Origin: Pseudomonas viridiflava
Lineage (GTDB): Bacteria; Pseudomonadota; Gammaproteobacteria; Pseudomonadales; Pseudomonadaceae
DNA: 64,000 nt
Direction: 5' to 3'
Assembly (NCBI RefSeq): GCF_900591205.1
Contig: NZ_UUPU01000027.1
Span: 248,001 to 312,000 of the forward strand
In this document: positions 59,738 through 64,000 of the stretch, piece after piece
How the letters are laid out: each line of letters opens with the position of its first letter
Position numbering within the stretch: position 1 is the stretch's first letter
Notes under the pieces: model-generated
The model's input: only the letters and a program-made list of their open reading frames with translations
Told to the model about the DNA's origin: nothing
The model's database searches: none
Program-made: the position numbers and the translations under genes

Positions 59738-60601
59738 TCACCGACACTCGTCTTGGCCCAATTTAATACTGTGCAGGCTGATCGCGAACCAATAAGCCAT
59801 GAAACGCCTGACCAAACCCACAAACGAGGGAAGCACTTCAAGCAAGGTTCTTGAATGCACTTTGAAATAGCCCCGATCAGCCCCCTCCTGAACCAGCCTG
59901 ATGACGTGCGTCTTGGACACGGAAAGTTGTTTCGCCAGTGACAAATAAGAAGACACCTTGAAACTTTCGCCGTGATTATTCGGCACGCACGTATCAATAT
60001 AAATGGCCAGCATCAACAGATGCCCTGCATCTCGCTTCACCAGCCAATGACACTCCGGCGCTACTACATCAATGGTCAGTTGACGGCGAAGAACAATCGA
60101 GAAGCCCTTGAAGTAAAGTTCCAGAAAGGCTCGATCATCCCACTCACGCACCTGCTGGAAAATCGCGTCCTCGGTACACATCACGGCCAGCGGTTCCACG
60201 ACAGAGTTGAGCATCAACCGCACTTCCTGACACGCTAGAGGCGAGGGGCTGAACACTCGGAAACGGCTGTCATCCGGGTGGCCCTTCACGCTCATGAATC
60301 CCAAGGCCCTGAACACCAGGAATATTGATTCCAGGCTGTTCTTCGAACAAAAGCCGCGCGCTGTACAAAACGCCTTTACCTCGGACAGCAAGGGCGCCGG
60401 CTTGGAAAAGTAATCACTGAGTAATGTGAACGACACCATCAAACGGTTGAGGTGCAACGCGCTTTTATAAAAAAACGGTCGTTTTGAATAAGGCCCCAGC
60501 AGCATTGCGTAGTGCGAACGTATGCATGCGTCAAAATCCGTGTGGCGCTCAAACGTCTGCGCCGAACTATCTATAGCCAATTGCACCGCATTGACGCGCA
60601 T
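59738..60601 (-). CDS. Unrecognised protein with a C-terminal winged-helix-like motif
   Basis: 287 residues without signal or membrane segments. Residues 30-130 are helical (YSKRPFFYKSALHLNRLMVSFTLLSDYFSKP, key: YSKRPFF), followed by a second helical half. The stretch near 223-250, LAKQLSVSKTHVIRLVQEGADRGYF, has the helix-turn-helix pattern of AraC/MarR-like DNA-binding segments. I know no family name for it. It heads the operon containing the diguanylate cyclase (26 bases away), so it may control that operon. AGGG precedes ATG 60601 by 12 bases. Confidence 0.68.
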   Translation of the reverse strand: MRVNAVQLAIDSSAQTFERHTDFDACIRSHYAMLLGPYSKRPFFYKSALHLNRLMVSFTLLSDYFSKPAPLLSEVKAFCTARGFCSKNSLESIFLVFRALGFMSVKGHPDDSRFRVFSPSPLACQEVRLMLNSVVEPLAVMCTEDAIFQQVREWDDRAFLELYFKGFSIVLRRQLTIDVVAPECHWLVKRDAGHLLMLAIYIDTCVPNNHGESFKVSSYLSLAKQLSVSKTHVIRLVQEGADRGYFKVHSRTLLEVLPSFVGLVRRFMAYWFAISLHSIKLGQDECR

Positions 60602-60974
60602 GAGAAAGAGCCCTGATCACCCAACTTGAATCCACTGATCTCAGCCGCAGAACTTCTGCAGCCGGGCCTCATCACAACTCGCGTCGAAGACACCGCCACT
60701 GATGGCGTTTTGCCTAGAAGCCAATGTAACGCGATTACTTGAGGTGACCGCATCGCTACCAAAATTGTTCCAAACGCCCGCCGATTATTAAGCGCACTAT
60801 TGCAAAGTCATGTCTTGTGACATTTTTTTACATTTGAACCGACAACTAACTCGCCGACACGAGGCTAGAAGCGGGCGGCGACTTAAACGTTTCAGGTGCC
60901 AGGGCGAACCTTTCACCGGCAAACGGCGTCCGAGCTAGGGCATTGCTCCTTTTCGTCCGCCGCGAGGGCCTCGT
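60602..60974. other. Divergent intergenic region with a structured leader
   Basis: 373 bases between the helix-turn-helix gene and the bestrophin gene. The AT-rich part (60790-60850, with ACATTTTTTTACATTT) probably holds the promoters. From about 60885 the sequence can fold: CGTTT...AAACG outside GGTG...CACC (60886-60926), then GGCGTCC. It does not match a riboswitch class I know. Confidence 0.5.
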
Positions 60975-61865
60975 TTGAAAGCCGCTATCACCAAGAAATA
61001 CCGCCTGGTCATCAAGACCATGGGCTACGTGGGCTGGTCGCTGTTCTGGCTGTTGCTGTGGGACGTGGCCGTTACCGTGGACTTCATGCTGTTTCTTACC
61101 GCCAAGATCAATCTGCCGTTGATGCCACTTACCCTGCTGGGTTCGGCGCTGGTGGTGTTGATCAGTTTTCGCAACAGCAGCGCCTATAACCGCTGGTGGG
61201 AGGCCCGCACGCTGTGGGGCGCGATGGTCAACAATTCCCGCAGCTTCGCCCGCCAGGTGCTGACCCTGCTGGATGACCCAGGCTGCGACGTGAACCCGGT
61301 CAAGGCCACCCTGCTACGACGCCATGTGGCTTATGTGAACTGCCTGGCCGCGCACCTCAAGGGCCAGCCGTGCCCCGACGAGGTGCGCGCGTTTATTCCG
61401 GCCGAAGAATTTGCGCGCAATGGCGCCACCAATAACTTCGCGAATGACATCCTCACCGGCTCGGCGGCGCTGCTCGCCAAAGAGTACAAGGCCGGGCGCC
61501 TGGACAGCATTCGTCTGGCGCGGCTGGAGTCGACCCTGGTGGACTTGTCCAACGCGCAAGGCGGCATGGAGCGTATCGCCAACACACCACTGCCCTACCC
61601 TTACGTGTATTTCCCACGGCTGTTTATCTCGCTGTTCTGCCTGATCGTGCCGGTGGGCCTGGTGGAGTCCCTGGGCTGGTTCACCCCGCTCGCCTCCACG
61701 GTGGTGGGCTTTATGCTGCTGGCCATCGAGCGTATCGGCACCGACCTGCAAAGCCCGTTTCGCTCCAGCGAACACCAGATCCAGATGGAAACCATCTGCG
61801 AAACCATCGAGAAAAACCTGCAGTCGATGCAGCGTGATGCACTGGGTGGCGAACGCATCGGTTAA
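60975..61865 (+). CDS. Bestrophin-family (UPF0187) channel protein
   Basis: 296-residue inner-membrane protein of the bacterial bestrophin group (YneE-like). Start TTG 60975 (reads MKAAITKKYRL). Hydrophobic helices lie at about 16-36 and 44-62, plus a pair near 210-250. Key segments are VLISFRNSSAYNRWWEARTLWGAMVNNSRSFAR (key SYNRWWEAR) and LIVPVGLVESLGWFTPLASTVVGFMLLAIERIGTDLQSPF (key GLVESLGWFTP and IEEIG-like IERIG). Such proteins form pentameric ion channels for chloride or sodium. It is monocistronic with a long structured leader. Confidence 0.9.
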   Translation: MKAAITKKYRLVIKTMGYVGWSLFWLLLWDVAVTVDFMLFLTAKINLPLMPLTLLGSALVVLISFRNSSAYNRWWEARTLWGAMVNNSRSFARQVLTLLDDPGCDVNPVKATLLRRHVAYVNCLAAHLKGQPCPDEVRAFIPAEEFARNGATNNFANDILTGSAALLAKEYKAGRLDSIRLARLESTLVDLSNAQGGMERIANTPLPYPYVYFPRLFISLFCLIVPVGLVESLGWFTPLASTVVGFMLLAIERIGTDLQSPFRSSEHQIQMETICETIEKNLQSMQRDALGGERIG

Positions 61866-62009
61866 ACACCCTTTGCGGCCTAAAGTGCGTGCCCCCGCAG
61901 TCGATATACAGGGGGTACGCATGGACTGCACCCCCTCATAACAACTCATGCGACGCCCACCGCTACCGTTTCTGCCTTGCCAAAACTATAAATACCCGCG
62001 GGAGAAATC

Positions 62010-63953
62010 ATGAACATCAAGCAAAAGCTTACCTGGGCGTTTGCGGCCATCGCGTGCCTGCCGGTCATCCTGGTGGCTGTGTTGGTCGTACTGAACCTGC
62101 GCGAGGGGGCCCTGGCCAATTTCCTCGACAGCAGCGGCCGCGAAATCCGCCAGATCGACAATGGCATGAAGCAATTCTTCGATGGCATCAGCCAGAACGT
62201 CGAGTACGTGGCCAAGGACCCGCGCGTTGTCGCGGCCAAGGACCTCAAGAGCTACGCCGGCGCCGATGCCGCACAAATCCCGCTGACCCCGACCAACACC
62301 GAGCTGCTGGCGATTTTCGACCAGTTCGCCAAGAGTCACCCCAGCACTGCCTATTTGTCCCTGGGCTTGAAGGACGGCGGCTACGCCAGCTGGCCGGACG
62401 ACACCAAACTGAATAACTACGACCCACGCGTGCGCCCCTGGTATCAGGCTGCCACTGCCGCACCGGGCAAAACCGTGCGCACCGGCGCCTACTACTGGGC
62501 GCCGGACGATGTGACGCTGATCGGCACCGTGCACACCGTGGCCGACGCCACCGGCAATATTCTGGGCGTGGTGGGTCTGGACGTCTCGCTCAAGCAACTC
62601 ACCGAGCTGGTGCGCAATATCAAGCTGGGCGACAGCGGCTACCTGATGCTGGTGGAAGGCAATGGCAACGTGCTGGTAGACCCCAGCGATGCCAAGCACA
62701 ACTTCAAACCCCTGGTCGACCTGGGCCCCAACTACGCCGAACTGGCCAAGCGCGGCGATGGCGTGACTCAGATCGACATCGACGGCGTGCCCTACATGGC
62801 CAACGTGGTCAGTTCCAAAGACCTGGGCTGGCGTTTTATCGGCTTGATCAAGCGCGATGAAGTGATGGCCGGCGCCACCCGCCTGACCTGGCTGATCGCC
62901 GCCATCGCAGCCGCACTGGCCGTGGTGTTCGCGATTGTCGGTGCCAGCTTTGCCAGTGTGATCGTGCGCCCGATTCGTGGCGTGGCCGACGGCCTGCAGG
63001 AGATTGCCGAAGGCGAAGGCGACCTCACCCGCCAGCTCAAAGTGCAAGGCAGGGACGAAACCGCCAGCTTGGCGGGCTGGTTCAACCAGTTCCTGAGCAT
63101 GATCGCCCAACTGGTGCAGCGCATCGGCAACGCCTCCTCCGACCTGCAAAGCGCCGCCGCCGACACCAGCGAAGTCGCCAACAACATGAACCAGGCCGCC
63201 GGCCGTCAGCGCGAAGCCGTGGAGCTGGTGAGCACCGCGTTCAACGAAATGGTGGCCACCGCCAACGAAGTCGCGCGCTCCTGCAGCGCCGCCGCGACCA
63301 GCGCCGACGAAGGCTACCGCGACGTGCACGATGGCCAGCAGCATATCGGCGAAGCCACCGGCAGCGTGCTCAAGCTGAGCGAAGACCTGCAAAAGTCGAC
63401 CCAGACCATGCAGTTGCTTGAGCAGGACAGCAAAAACATCAACACCATCCTCGACACCATCCGTTCGATTGCCGAGCAGACCAACCTGTTGGCGCTCAAC
63501 GCCGCGATCGAGGCCGCACGCGCCGGTGACCAGGGCCGAGGGTTCGCCGTGGTGGCTGACGAGGTACGGGCCCTGGCACGGCGCACCGCCGACTCCACCG
63601 GCGAGATCGACAGCTTGCTGGGCAACCTCGCCCGCCGCACGCAGGAGGTGACCCAGCAGATGCAGGGCAGCCTGCAGGTGTCCCACACCAGCGTGGAACG
63701 CATCCAGCAAGCCCGCGACAGCTTCGACAAAATCCGTGGTTCGGTTGACTCGATCCGTGACCAGAACACCCAGATCGCCACGGCCGCCGAAGAGCAGCAC
63801 CAGGTCGCCGAAGAGATCAACCGGCACATCGCGCAGATCCACGCCGACGCGCAGTTGGTGGAAGGCTTTGCTCATTCGGCGCAGACCGGCTCGGGCCGCT
63901 TGACCGATATTTCCGGTCAGCTCAACGGTTTGGTGGGGCGCTTCAAGTTCTAG
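62010..63953 (+). CDS. Methyl-accepting chemotaxis protein with dCACHE sensor
   Basis: 647-residue chemoreceptor. TM1 is at 8-29, a periplasmic double-CACHE domain covers about 35-285, TM2 is at 291-313, HAMP follows to about 368, and the signalling helix bundle has its hairpin tip [18 protein letters not shown] near 485-505. The sensor contains [10 protein letters not shown] near 140, part of the dCACHE amino-acid motif. The next usual block, with an Asp in a PYVDA-type segment, is replaced by [13 protein letters not shown]. An amino acid is therefore only a possible ligand. There are no CheB/CheR neighbours. ATG 62010 follows GGGAGAA. Confidence 0.93.
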   Translation: MNIKQKLTWAFAAIACLPVILVAVLVVLNLREGALANFLDSSGREIRQIDNGMKQFFDGISQNVEYVAKDPRVVAAKDLKSYAGADAAQIPLTPTNTELLAIFDQFAKSHPSTAYLSLGLKDGGYASWPDDTKLNNYDPRVRPWYQAATAAPGKTVRTGAYYWAPDDVTLIGTVHTVADATGNILGVVGLDVSLKQLTELVRNIKLGDSGYLMLVEGNGNVLVDPSDAKHNFKPLVDLGPNYAELAKRGDGVTQIDIDGVPYMANVVSSKDLGWRFIGLIKRDEVMAGATRLTWLIAAIAAALAVVFAIVGASFASVIVRPIRGVADGLQEIAEGEGDLTRQLKVQGRDETASLAGWFNQFLSMIAQLVQRIGNASSDLQSAAADTSEVANNMNQAAGRQREAVELVSTAFNEMVATANEVARSCSAAATSADEGYRDVHDGQQHIGEATGSVLKLSEDLQKSTQTMQLLEQDSKNINTILDTIRSIAEQTNLLALNAAIEAARAGDQGRGFAVVADEVRALARRTADSTGEIDSLLGNLARRTQEVTQQMQGSLQVSHTSVERIQQARDSFDKIRGSVDSIRDQNTQIATAAEEQHQVAEEINRHIAQIHADAQLVEGFAHSAQTGSGRLTDISGQLNGLVGRFKF

Positions 63954-64000
63954 GTATTGTCAGCCCGGGGTCGCCTGCGGGGGCGTGTATTGGCTACTAT

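Noticed and set aside
61986..63875. 629-codon minus-strand frame opposite the chemoreceptor gene
   Set aside because: The chemoreceptor on the plus strand has all expected domains; the antisense frame is a by-product of codon bias.

Overview
The window reads as one contiguous chromosomal segment of a Pseudomonas of the fluorescens group. The supporting observations are high GC with GC-rich third codon positions (so many long antisense frames stay open), gene neighbourhoods known from Pseudomonas (pabB-thrH-cysH; etfA-etfB divergent from ETF-QO), proteins close in length and motifs to Pseudomonas XenA, ThrH and PsrA-type targets, and a dense population of REP/REPIN palindromes with GTGGGAG...GCTTGC cores. 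There is no rRNA, no CRISPR array and no prophage. One tRNA (Ser, GGA) is present.

Layout. 1-3.8 kb: pabB (cut at the window start), a broken higB with intact higA, thrH, cysH. 4.2-8.4 kb: NCS1 nucleobase/hydantoin permease with an Asp/Glu/hydantoin racemase-like protein, then a divergent LysR-SDR pair. 8.5-13.1 kb: small housekeeping genes (HAD phosphatase, DUF2784, DUF4337, M24 protein, gamma-glutamylcyclotransferase fold, lipoprotein, EamA transporter with a histidine-rich tail). 13.15-16.85 kb: an accessory patch beside tRNA-Ser, with a toxin/immunity-like pair, LysE exporter, internally deleted IS66 element and GNAT acetyltransferase. 17-25.7 kb: crotonase, PlsC, CorA, class I amidotransferase, a FadB-like/thiolase beta-oxidation pair, a 31-residue membrane peptide and a cytochrome c. 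25.8-31.3 kb: transglutaminase/alpha-E/ATP-grasp operon, a candidate sRNA, RraB, START-domain and YkgJ proteins. 31.4-35.7 kb: MocR regulator and an OmpA/DUF4398/solute-binding envelope cluster.

35.7-39.6 kb: the electron-transfer-flavoprotein locus (etfBA and divergent ETF-QO) with a very good sigma70 promoter and a PsrA-type palindrome; it would accept electrons from acyl-CoA dehydrogenases feeding enzymes such as the FadB/thiolase pair at 21-24 kb. 39.7-42.7 kb: AraC regulator, zinc alcohol dehydrogenase, IclR regulator. 42.9-54.0 kb: a complete-looking non-phosphorylative pentose (probably L-arabinose) module. An ABC importer (araFGH), lactonase, semialdehyde dehydrogenase, FAH-type dehydratase and MFS transporter form one seven-gene operon, divergent from an IlvD/Edd-type aldonate dehydratase and a FadR-type regulator. 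Only the initial sugar 1-dehydrogenase is missing. 54.2-64 kb: TonB-dependent receptor with a Fur-like box, xenA with a divergent ArsR-type repressor and a near-ideal operator, an operon of an unrecognised winged-helix-like protein, a diguanylate cyclase, a 61-residue protein and a phosphodiesterase, then a bestrophin-type channel and a dCACHE chemoreceptor.

The least explained loci are the toxin/immunity-like pair at 13.2-14.5 kb, the helix-turn-helix/GGDEF operon at 58.0-60.6 kb, the single-TM peptide at 24.6 kb, the candidate sRNA at 29.3 kb and the structured leader before the bestrophin gene.
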